DNA of 64,000 bases, taken from NCBI RefSeq assembly GCF_000430805.1, contig NZ_AUMS01000012.1, positions 1-64,000 on the forward strand. Direction: 5' to 3'. How positions within the stretch are numbered: the first letter of the stretch is position 1; the number at the start of each line of letters is the position of its first letter. Shown piece by piece: positions 17,688-24,742 of the stretch. Source of the DNA: Chitinilyticum aquatile DSM 21506. Its GTDB lineage: Bacteria > Pseudomonadota > Gammaproteobacteria > Burkholderiales > Chitinibacteraceae. The position numbers and the translations under genes were made by a program. The notes beneath the pieces were generated by a model. It was given only the letters and a program-made list of their open reading frames with translations. It made no database searches and had not been told where the DNA came from.

Positions 17688-18032
17688 CGGGCTTTCCTCC
17701 AGGGGGCGCAAAGGCGCCGGACAGGTCAACGAAACATCACCCATCCTAGGCGCAGCCGGCACCGGCTGTTATCGGGAATATCCCGCACCGACCCAGCAAT
17801 GCAGCACAGCGTCAAGCGACAGCACGCCACAAAGCCGGGCAGTACAGCGGAAAGCACGGCCGGCCAACGCAGTGCAGACTACCGTGCCACCCCCGGCATA
17901 CAGTGCACTGTATAAGACTAAAAGTCATAATTTTAAATGGCTACAGACACATACCCATACAAAATGAATCGTCGGCAAGCAGGCCGCCAGACTGGTTTAT
18001 CATGCGGACATTCCCATCCGCTGCTGCCCACC
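17688..18032. promoter_or_regulatory. Divergent control region of dppA and mnmE
   Basis: 345 bp without a gene. It holds the 49-bp palindromic repeat at 17908-17956. CATAATTTTAAATGG offers A/T-rich -10-like hexamers near 17926-17936 for mnmE, but no confident -35/-10 pair can be named for either direction. Confidence 0.4.
17908..17956. repeat. 49-bp palindromic repeat, copy 4 (upstream of mnmE)
   Basis: Read on the minus strand: GGGTAT, then CTGTAGCCATTT at repeat positions 11-22, and end ATACAG. The right inner arm is decayed. It lies in the dppA-mnmE control region, so it may act on expression there. Confidence 0.7.
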
Positions 18033-19370
18033 ATGTCGCTCTATCTGCCAGACACCATCGCCGCCATCGCCACCGCCCCCGGACGCGGCGGCGTCGGCGT
18101 GATCCGCATTTCCGGCAAGACACTGGCCAGCTTCATCGCTGCCCTGCTCGGCCGCGAACTCACGCCTCGTCATGCGCACTTCGCCAAATGGCGCGATGCG
18201 ACAGGCCAGGTCATCGACGAAGGGCTGGTGCTGTTTTTCCCGGGACCGAACTCCTTCACCGGCGAGGATGTGCTCGAACTGCAGGGCCACGGCGGGCCGG
18301 TCGTACTCAATATGCTGCTGCGCCGCTGCATCGAACTCGGCGCCCGTCACGCCGAACCCGGCGAATTCACCAAGCGCGCGTTTCTGAACGGCAAGCTCGA
18401 TCTGGCACAGGCCGAGGCCGTTGCCGACCTGATCGACGCGCAATCGGAAGCCGCCGCCAGATCAGCGCTGCGCTCGCTCGACGGCGCATTCTCGGGCGAA
18501 GTGAATACGCTCGTCGATCAGCTCATCAACCTGCGCATGCTGGTTGAAGCCACGCTCGACTTTCCCGAAGAAGACATCGATTTTCTGGAGGCCGCCAACG
18601 CACGCGGCAAGCTCGGCGGCATCCGCAGCCAGCTCGAACGCGTGCTCGCGACCGCCACGCAGGGCAGGCTGCTGCGCGAAGGCGCGCACGTCGTGCTGAT
18701 CGGCCAGCCCAATGTCGGCAAATCCTCGCTGATGAATGCCCTCGCCGGCGAAGACATCGCCATCGTCACCGACATCGCCGGCACCACGCGCGACACGGTG
18801 CGCGAACTGCTGAACATCGACGGCGTACCGCTGCACATCATCGATACCGCCGGCCTGCGCGACACCGACGACGTGGTCGAGCGCATCGGCATCGAACGCA
18901 CCTGGGCCGCAGTGGAAAAGGCTGACCTTGCCCTGCTGCTGCTCGACAGCCGCGAAGGCGTCACCGCCCACGATGAAAGCATCCTCGCCCGCCTGCCGGC
19001 GCAACTGCCCGTGCTGCATGTCTTCAACAAGATCGATCTGACCGGCGAAGTACCCGGCACAGTGGCCGACCACGAAGTGCATGTATCGGCCAAGCAGGGT
19101 ATCGGCCTGGAGGCCTTGCGGGCAAAAATACTGGAACTGGCTGGGTGGCAGGGTATGGATGACGGCATCTGGATTGCCCGCGAGCGCCACCTCGACGCCA
19201 TCCGCCGCGCACAGGAACACCTAGACCTCGCCGATGCGGCCTACCTGCAGATCGAGTTGCTCGCTGAGGAACTGCGCCTCGCACAGAACGCCCTCAACGA
19301 AATCACTGGCGCCTTCAGCGCCGACGACCTGCTGGGCGTGATTTTCAGCAAGTTCTGCATCGGGAAGTAA
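18033..19370 (+). CDS. mnmE: tRNA U34 carboxymethylaminomethyl GTPase MnmE
   Basis: 445 residues from the ATG at 18033 ([20 protein letters not shown], the canonical start). N-terminal folate-binding domain with [20 protein letters not shown]. Central G domain: [32 protein letters not shown]-terminal FCIGK with the redox Cys needed for modification. Works with MnmG on wobble uridines of several tRNAs. The last 18 bases (TTCTGCATCGGGAAGTAA) resemble the site used by islands such as SGI1, which integrate at this gene's 3' end; see the cluster just downstream. Confidence 0.96.
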   Translation: MSLYLPDTIAAIATAPGRGGVGVIRISGKTLASFIAALLGRELTPRHAHFAKWRDATGQVIDEGLVLFFPGPNSFTGEDVLELQGHGGPVVLNMLLRRCIELGARHAEPGEFTKRAFLNGKLDLAQAEAVADLIDAQSEAAARSALRSLDGAFSGEVNTLVDQLINLRMLVEATLDFPEEDIDFLEAANARGKLGGIRSQLERVLATATQGRLLREGAHVVLIGQPNVGKSSLMNALAGEDIAIVTDIAGTTRDTVRELLNIDGVPLHIIDTAGLRDTDDVVERIGIERTWAAVEKADLALLLLDSREGVTAHDESILARLPAQLPVLHVFNKIDLTGEVPGTVADHEVHVSAKQGIGLEALRAKILELAGWQGMDDGIWIARERHLDAIRRAQEHLDLADAAYLQIELLAEELRLAQNALNEITGAFSADDLLGVIFSKFCIGK

Positions 19371-19393
19371 TTTGCTGTTTCAGACATTCCCCT

Positions 19394-19537
19394 GCGTACC
19401 CCAAACACAGCTACAGCCCATATAAAAACTCGGTCATTTGTTTCCGTAAGGCCCTAGTAATTCCCAAGGAAACCTGCCGCCTTGGGTACACAAGTGGGTA
19501 CACAATGTAGGCCCCAGGCTTTTGTGTACCCCAAAGG
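19394..19537. repeat. GGGTACACA / TGTGTACCC repeat cluster after mnmE
   Basis: Units: GTACCCCAAA (19396), TTGGGTACACA (about 19482), GTGGGTACACA (about 19494) and TGTGTACCCC (about 19524), in direct and inverted orientation within 145 bp of the mnmE stop. Similar arms flank integrase attachment sites. No integrase is seen. Possible scar of an island that used the mnmE 3' end. Confidence 0.45.
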
Positions 19538-19952
19538 GCTTTGTTGCACAAATCGGCACGTATCCTGCTTGATCTGACCACATAACCGCCCAATCCGTCG
19601 TCAGTATGAGCAAACCAGCCCCGCCAAAGTACCGCACCACCAACTGGAAAACCGCCGGCGCATCGGCTCGCAATGAGGCATTACGGGCGACGAAATATCT
19701 CGGGCGCGCCCTCTGGAAGAACTGGAGCGGCTACCATCGACTTAGTTTGGTCGAAACCAAGATGCGGTGCTTCAAACTGCTGGGCGAACGCGTGATGTCG
19801 CGCGACTTTTATCGTCAGGTTGCCGGGCTGCAAATTCGAGCGGCACTGCTGAACCGTTTCACGCAGCTCGGGATACCAGAAACGGTGCGCGTAGGATAAT
19901 TCCATCTGGGGCTAGGGGAGGTCTAGCCCTGATTTGATTTGTGCAACAAAGC
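19538..19952 (+). mobile_element. Internally deleted IS5-family element with intact ends
   Basis: Perfect 17-bp terminal inverted repeats: GCTTTGTTGCACAAATC (19538-19554) and its complement (19936-19952). The 415-bp body retains only the two extremities of an IS5-type transposase gene. No target duplication is evident beside the ends. Such mini-elements can be mobilised in trans by a full-length relative. Confidence 0.75.
19606..19899 (+). pseudogene. IS5-family transposase remnant (N- and C-termini fused)
   Basis: 97-codon open frame. The first 15 residues MSKPAPPKYRTTNWK are the usual N-terminus of IS5-group transposases. From residue 16 it jumps to the C-terminus (NEALRATKYLGRALWKNWSG, then YHRLSLVETKM and RVMSRDFYRQVAELQ-like sequence). 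About 200 residues carrying most of the DDE core are missing; only the final YHRxSxVETKM helix with its Glu remains. An in-frame internal deletion, not a working enzyme. Confidence 0.8.
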
Positions 19953-19985
19953 AGTTTGCATATTGAGTCGCCAAAAGTGTTGAAA

Positions 19986-20918
19986 TCAACCAGCTTGTTG
20001 CAGCGTCGCCGATAGTGCTTTATGGAGTTTGCAAAGCTCCGCTGCATCCGGCGGATTGGCGCCGGCCTTGGTGCAGGCGAGGCTGCCGGCTGCGACCGCG
20101 TGGCGCAGGTGGGTGGCGCCGTCGGCTTGCGGGTGCTGCAGCAGGCTCCAGATCAGCCCGCCCATGCTGGCGTCGCCCGCGCCGACGGTATCGACGACGT
20201 CCATAGCCGGTGGCGTCTGCTGCCAGTGCGCGCCGCCATGATAGAGGCTCGCGCCGGCTGCGCCGCGCGTATAGAGATACATCGCCTGCGGATTCCAGCT
20301 GCGCAGTGTGGCAAAGGCCGCCGCTTCGTCGTCCGTTCGGAACAGCCCGCGCAGGTCCTCGTCGGACACCTTGATCACGTCAGCGAGCTGCGTCATTTCC
20401 CGCAGTACCGGGTCGTAGGCTTCATCCATCAGCACGCGGAAATTGGGGTCGAAGCTGATTCTGGTGCCGATGGCGCGGGCATCACGGGCAAGTTGCAGCA
20501 AGGTATTGGCCAGTCTGGGGCGGGCGAGACTGATGCCGCCGAAATGCAGCCAGATGTCCCGGCTCAGCCAGCCGGCGGGTAGCTGCGCCGGGTCGAAGTG
20601 CAGGTCGGCGCTGTCGTCGCCGACAAAGAAATAGGCCGGCGGATTGGTCTGGTACACGACTGCGAGCAGCGGCGAGTGCGCGTTCTGCTGCAGAAAGCGC
20701 AGATCAAGCCCCGCCGCGCGGCTCGCCGCCATCAGTTCATCACCGAAACAATCCTTGCTGACCGCGCCGGCAAAGGCGCTGGGGATGCCGAGTTTCGCCA
20801 TCACGCGGGCGACGTTCCAGGTCGCGCCGCCAACCTTGGCGTGCCAGGCGTCGCCCTCGCCACGGATCAGGTCGGTGAGCGCCTCGCCGGCGGCAATGAA
20901 GCGGGGGAAGGTCATCAC
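19986..20918 (-). CDS. Fructokinase, PfkB/ribokinase family
   Basis: 310 residues. N-terminal GEALTDLI and GGATWNVARVMAKLG (sugar-binding signature 1). C-terminal DTVGAGDASMGG (signature 2; the Asp is the catalytic base, GAGD the anion hole). Phosphorylates a furanose hydroxyl using ATP. Position after a mannose isomerase-type gene points to fructose as substrate, giving fructose 6-phosphate. It is separated from that gene by 280 bp containing a structured repeat, so it may be read through or have its own promoter. The first codon is GTG immediately followed by ATG; either could be used. Confidence 0.85.
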   Translation of the reverse strand: MMTFPRFIAAGEALTDLIRGEGDAWHAKVGGATWNVARVMAKLGIPSAFAGAVSKDCFGDELMAASRAAGLDLRFLQQNAHSPLLAVVYQTNPPAYFFVGDDSADLHFDPAQLPAGWLSRDIWLHFGGISLARPRLANTLLQLARDARAIGTRISFDPNFRVLMDEAYDPVLREMTQLADVIKVSDEDLRGLFRTDDEAAAFATLRSWNPQAMYLYTRGAAGASLYHGGAHWQQTPPAMDVVDTVGAGDASMGGLIWSLLQHPQADGATHLRHAVAAGSLACTKAGANPPDAAELCKLHKALSATLQQAG

Positions 20919-20937
20919 TTGGTTCTGCCTTTGTTTT

Positions 20938-21060
20938 GCGCCTTGCGGCGCGGTGTTTGCATGCGCGATTCCGTCGCGCCCACGGGAAGGGGGATTTGTC
21001 TCGGAAAATCCCCCTTCACCCCAAAGCCGAGCCCGGTCCGCCGCCCCGCTGCGCGGGGTG
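20938..21060. repeat. Multi-stem structured repeat, copy A
   Basis: Three successive hairpins: GCGCC-TTGC-GGCGC (20938-20951); GCGCGA/TCGCGC (20963-20979); AAGGGGGATTT/AAATCCCCCTT (20987-21016). These are followed by ACCCCAAAG..GCCCGGTCCGCCGCCCC. The copy at 63893 has the same order with stem 2 and stem 3 changed on both arms so that pairing is kept. The remaining sequence to 21199 continues GC-rich with further short stems (CCCCG/CGGGG near 21044-21058) and holds no convincing gene. Confidence 0.7.
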
Positions 21061-21199
21061 CCCTGCGATGCTCACAAGCAACAGCGCGGGTTCGAAACTC
21101 GCCCTGCGGGCTCAAACATCTCACCCGCGAAACCCTGTTGCTTGTTGCGCTTCTCGGCGGCTTCAGGGCTTGGGCGTGCTAATCAGCGTAATAAGCGGA

Positions 21200-22387
21200 T
21201 CACAACGCATTCAGCGCCTCGTAACACGCCCCCATCGTGTGGTAGTCCACCTTGCCGGCGGGGCTTTTCTCGTCGCTGTATTTGCTGTTGTCCGCGCGCA
21301 GGATACGCCACCAGCCACCGTGCTGGTGGTCGACGAAGTGTTCCCATGAATACGCCCACAGCCGCTGGTAGTCATGCCAGTATTCCGGTTTCCCGGTGCG
21401 TTTGGCGAGTAGCGCGGCGGCGGCGAGGCTTTCCGCCTGCACCCAGAAATACTTGTCGCTGTCGCAGATTTCATCCTGTGGCCCGAAGCCGTAATACAGG
21501 CCGCTATGCTCGCCATCCCAGGCTTTCTGCAGCGCGGTGGTGAACAATTCTTCCGCGCGCGGCAACAGCCAGGGTAGCGGGCGGTGGCGCTCCAGAATCA
21601 GCAGCAGCTTCGCCCACTCGGCCAGATGGCCGGGCTGATAGCCCCAGGGGCGGAAAATGTTGGTCTTGTCGTCGCGGTTGTAATCCCAGTCCACCGACCA
21701 GTCGCGGTGGTAGTGTTCCCACATCATGCCGTTCGCCAGCGCGGCCTGGCGGTTGGCGATGTTGCTGGCCAGCAGCTCGGCTCGGTCGAGGAATTTCACG
21801 TTGCCGGTGGCCTCGAAGGCGGTGAGCATCGCTTCGCAGGCGTGCATGTTCGCATTCTGGCCGCGGTAGGGTTTGAGCTGCCAGTCTGCGGTGGCTTCGT
21901 CGGCATACAGGCCGTAATCCGGTTCCCAGAAGTGCGCTTCCATCAGCTGCCAGGTTTCTTCCAGCCAGGCTTTGGCTTCCGGCACACCGGCCATCACGCC
22001 GTGCGCGTAGGCCAGCACCACGAAGGCCAGCCCGTAGCAGTGGTTGGTGGCGTCATCGACCGTTTTCACGCCGTCCTGCCATTGCAGTTGCCAGGCATAG
22101 CCGCCGGTAGCCGGGTCGCGGTGCACGCGGCGCAGGAAGTCCAGCCCGTGCTTCACACCGGCCAGATACTCGTCACCGCCGAAGTGCCTGTACGCCATCG
22201 CGTAGTTGAAAACAAAGCGCGTGCTGCTGACCAGATGGCGGGTGTGCGCGTCGTACACCGTGCCGTCATCCTTGAAGAAATGGTAGAAGCCGCCGCTTTC
22301 GTCAATCGCACGCGGATGGTAGAAGGCCATCGTGTGGCGCACGTGGGCCAGCAGGGTATGCGGATTGCGGAAATCAGGCAGGGTCAT
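21200..22387 (-). CDS. AGE-family sugar isomerase, probably D-mannose isomerase
   Basis: 395 residues, (alpha/alpha)6-barrel AGE superfamily. Seen: RFVFNYAMAYRHFG, DDATNHCYGLAFVVLAYAHG, GQNANMHACEAMLTAFEATG (catalytic-type His), FRPWGYQPGHLAEWAKLL and VDHQHGGWWRIL. These match the mannose isomerase/YihS branch (mannose to fructose) better than GlcNAc 2-epimerases or cellobiose 2-epimerases, though the epimerase option is not excluded. It overlaps the lacI gene by 14 bases. In context it would convert mannose freed by the two glycosidases into fructose for the downstream kinase. Confidence 0.82.
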   Translation of the reverse strand: MTLPDFRNPHTLLAHVRHTMAFYHPRAIDESGGFYHFFKDDGTVYDAHTRHLVSSTRFVFNYAMAYRHFGGDEYLAGVKHGLDFLRRVHRDPATGGYAWQLQWQDGVKTVDDATNHCYGLAFVVLAYAHGVMAGVPEAKAWLEETWQLMEAHFWEPDYGLYADEATADWQLKPYRGQNANMHACEAMLTAFEATGNVKFLDRAELLASNIANRQAALANGMMWEHYHRDWSVDWDYNRDDKTNIFRPWGYQPGHLAEWAKLLLILERHRPLPWLLPRAEELFTTALQKAWDGEHSGLYYGFGPQDEICDSDKYFWVQAESLAAAALLAKRTGKPEYWHDYQRLWAYSWEHFVDHQHGGWWRILRADNSKYSDEKSPAGKVDYHTMGACYEALNAL

Positions 22388-23381
22388 GGCAGTCTCCTTG
22401 GCAATGGGGGCCGGTGCTGGATCGCAGCAATAGCCGGACAGGATGCAGGGTTTCGGATGCGGGGAGGTGCTCGGCGGCGGCCAGCAGCAGGGTCACGCCG
22501 GCGGCGCCCAGCGCGGCCTTGTCGATGTTGACGGTGCTGAGGCCGGCCGCGCCGGAAGCCGGAATGTCGTCAAAGCCGGCAATGGCGAGGTCATCGGGTA
22601 CACGCACACCGCGCAGCCGGCAGGCGTCCAGCAGCGCCAGCGCGCAGGCATCATTGAAGGCGATGATGGCGTCGGGCGGGCTGGCGAGCGCCAGCAGCTC
22701 ATCAAGAGCCGCGGCGGCGCCGCTGGCCAGATCGACGCCGGCGGGGATCAGCACTTCCAGTGCCGGATCAGCCAGCAGGCCGGCGTTGAACAGGGCCTGG
22801 CGGTAGCCGCGCTCACGCAGGCGGATCGAATGGTGCGCCAGCGAGCCGGACACAAAGGCGATGCGGCGGCAGCCGCGCGCCAGCAGGTGTTCGGTCAGTA
22901 CGCGCGTGCCGGCTTCGTTGTCCGGGTTGACGCTGGCCAGCCCCGGCGCGCAGGTGTCGATCAGCGCCAGCGGTTTGCCAAGCCCGCGGATCACGTCGAG
23001 CACATCCGGCTCGATAAAGCCCACGCACAGCAGGCCATCGGGCTGCTGCTGCAGCACCTGCCTACGTATCGATCCAGAAGGATCAATAACAAAGGGTTGC
23101 AGCGATATACCCAGCTCACTGCAGACCTGTTCCGCACCGGCAATCAGTTCGGCGTAGAAGGGCGCGGTCGCCGGTGTGGCGTGGCTGCGGTGCAAGAGCA
23201 GCAGCACGCGTTGCAGCGGTGCGCGCTGCAGGCGGTGCTGGTCGTAGTCCAGCTCGGCGGCCAGCGCGATCACCTTCTGCCGCGTGGCTTCCGAGACGCC
23301 GCCCTGATGCTTGAGCGCGCGCGAGGCGGTGCCGACCGACACGCCGGCGGCATCGGCAAGTTCGCGCAGGCTGATGCTCAT
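22374..23381 (-). CDS. LacI-family transcriptional regulator of the mannoside operon
   Basis: 335 residues. N-terminal HTH SLRELADAAGVSVGTASRAL and hinge; the periplasmic-binding-protein-like effector domain includes SNEAGTR-type and GFDDIPAS motifs. The ATGA start overlaps the GH125 stop by 4 bases, so it is inside the operon it likely represses (autoregulation inferred). Residues of about 90-106 (the first beta-strand region of the effector domain) are encoded by a 49-bp palindromic repeat. Confidence 0.9.
   Translation of the reverse strand: MSISLRELADAAGVSVGTASRALKHQGGVSEATRQKVIALAAELDYDQHRLQRAPLQRVLLLLHRSHATPATAPFYAELIAGAEQVCSELGISLQPFVIDPSGSIRRQVLQQQPDGLLCVGFIEPDVLDVIRGLGKPLALIDTCAPGLASVNPDNEAGTRVLTEHLLARGCRRIAFVSGSLAHHSIRLRERGYRQALFNAGLLADPALEVLIPAGVDLASGAAAALDELLALASPPDAIIAFNDACALALLDACRLRGVRVPDDLAIAGFDDIPASGAAGLSTVNIDKAALGAAGVTLLLAAAEHLPASETLHPVRLLLRSSTGPHCQGDCHDPA
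23064..23112. repeat. 49-bp palindromic repeat, copy 5 (inside lacI-type gene)
   Basis: Minus-strand reading: GGGTAT, CTGCAACCCTTTG at positions 11-23, end ATACGT. It encodes LacI residues of about 90-106 in a frame different from the dppD copy. Confidence 0.72.
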
Positions 23382-24742
23382 ACACCCTCCCGCGCATAGT
23401 GTTCGCTGAGCAGCGCCGGCTGCTCCTGCACCACCTTCAGCACCAGCTCGCCAAACAGCGTATTCGCCCAGGCAAACCAGGCGCGGGTGAAATCAGAGGG
23501 ATCGTCCGGCATGAAGGATTCATGCATCAGCCCGCTGCCGCCATCGCTGTTGACCAGCATCGTGAGGCACTCGCGAATTTCGCCGGCGTCGCGGCTGGTC
23601 AGCGCGCGCAGGATGATGCTCATCGGCCAGATGCGCGGAACCAGTGTGTGCGGGCTGCCGATGCCGCTGATGCGCCCGTCGCTGCTGCGGAAGTGCCAGG
23701 GGTTCGAACCGGAGAGCACAAAACGGCGGGTATTGGCATAGACCTCTTCATTTTCAAGGCATACACCCAGATACGGTAGCGATAACAGGCTGGGCACATT
23801 CGCGTCGTCCATCAGCAGTGCATTGCCACAGCCGTCGACCTCGTAGGCCCAGATGCGGCCGTATTCCGGGTGGGTGACGATGGCGTGCGCCTGCAGAGCT
23901 GCATCCACCTCGTCGGCTAGCTCGCGGCTGCGGCTTGCAAGCTGGTGGCCGGGGTAATGCTGGTCGAGCAAGTCAGCGAGCTGGCGCAGACTGACGACAG
24001 CAAAGTGGTTCGATGGCACCAGAAAGCCGAACACGCAGGCATCATCAGAAGGCCGGAACATCGACGCAATCAGGCCGACGGGCTTCAGCGGGTTGCCCCA
24101 GCCATTGCACGGCAGCGTGTCCGATTGCCAGTGCGTCGTGCGCGCAAAGCGGTAGGGGCCGGGGCCGGTTTTGCGTTGCTGGGCGATCATCGTGGCGACT
24201 GCCAGCTCCATCGCGGCCAGCCAGTCCTGATCGAAAACATCCGCATCGAACACGTCCGAGTCGCGCGTTGCCTGCCAGTAGCCGTGCGCGAGGCGGATGG
24301 CGTAGCACAGCGAATCCAGCTCCCACTTGCGCTCGTGCAGATCGGGCTTCATCTCGGTATGGTCCGTCTTCCATTCGCTGTCGCCGGGGCCGTCGTTGAA
24401 GGCATTGGCGTACGGGTCGATCAGGATGCAGTGCGTCTGCCGGCGCACGAGGCCAGCGATCATGCGCGCGAGCGCCGCGTCATCCGCCGCTAGCGGCAGG
24501 TAGGGCCACACCTGAGCGGTGCTATCGCGCAACCACAGCGCGTGGATGTCGCCGGTAATCACAAAGGTATCCGGCCGGCCTTGTTCGTCGTCGCGGTGGA
24601 ACACGGTGGTATCGAGCGTGTTCGGGTAGCAGTTGGCAAACAGCGCCCGCAGTTTCGCATCCGTGATGCGTGCAGACTCCGTGGCAATGGTCGCCTCGAC
24701 GGCGATGGACTGGAAGCGCGGGGTAGCGGGGCGCTGGTTCAT
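23378..24742 (-). CDS. GH125 exo-alpha-1,6-mannosidase
   Basis: 454 residues without a signal peptide, so cytoplasmic. GH125 hallmarks: TGDIHALWLRDSTAQVWPYL, NDGPGDSEWKTDHTEMKPDL, and WELDSLCYAIRLAHGYW near the N-terminus; YLGVCLENEEVYANTRRFVL and MHESFMPDDPSDFTRAWFAW near the C-terminus, where the general acid and base of this inverting family reside. It releases mannose from alpha-1,6-linked non-reducing ends. Starts ATGA overlap with both neighbours. Residues of about 323-338 coincide with a palindromic repeat. Confidence 0.9.
   Translation of the reverse strand: MNQRPATPRFQSIAVEATIATESARITDAKLRALFANCYPNTLDTTVFHRDDEQGRPDTFVITGDIHALWLRDSTAQVWPYLPLAADDAALARMIAGLVRRQTHCILIDPYANAFNDGPGDSEWKTDHTEMKPDLHERKWELDSLCYAIRLAHGYWQATRDSDVFDADVFDQDWLAAMELAVATMIAQQRKTGPGPYRFARTTHWQSDTLPCNGWGNPLKPVGLIASMFRPSDDACVFGFLVPSNHFAVVSLRQLADLLDQHYPGHQLASRSRELADEVDAALQAHAIVTHPEYGRIWAYEVDGCGNALLMDDANVPSLLSLPYLGVCLENEEVYANTRRFVLSGSNPWHFRSSDGRISGIGSPHTLVPRIWPMSIILRALTSRDAGEIRECLTMLVNSDGGSGLMHESFMPDDPSDFTRAWFAWANTLFGELVLKVVQEQPALLSEHYAREGV
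23728..23776. repeat. 49-bp palindromic repeat, copy 6 (inside GH125 gene)
   Basis: GGGTAT at 23728 and ATACGG at 23771-23776, exactly 49 bp. The inner CCTCTT/AAGG dyad is imperfect. It lies in the well-conserved LENEEVYANTRR segment, so it must be compatible with function. Confidence 0.55.

Noticed and set aside
15762-17915. 717-codon plus-strand frame opposite dppA/dppB
   Set aside because: Shadow frame of the dpp genes with no recognisable domain and no start context.
19097-19145. GGGTAT in mnmE as a repeat copy
   Set aside because: No matching right end and no inner stem; expected chance occurrence.
20644-21543. Plus-strand frames across the structured repeat, including arginine-rich hypothetical proteins
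   Set aside because: They come from the repeat and from antisense of flanking genes. Such translations recur as spurious hypothetical proteins.
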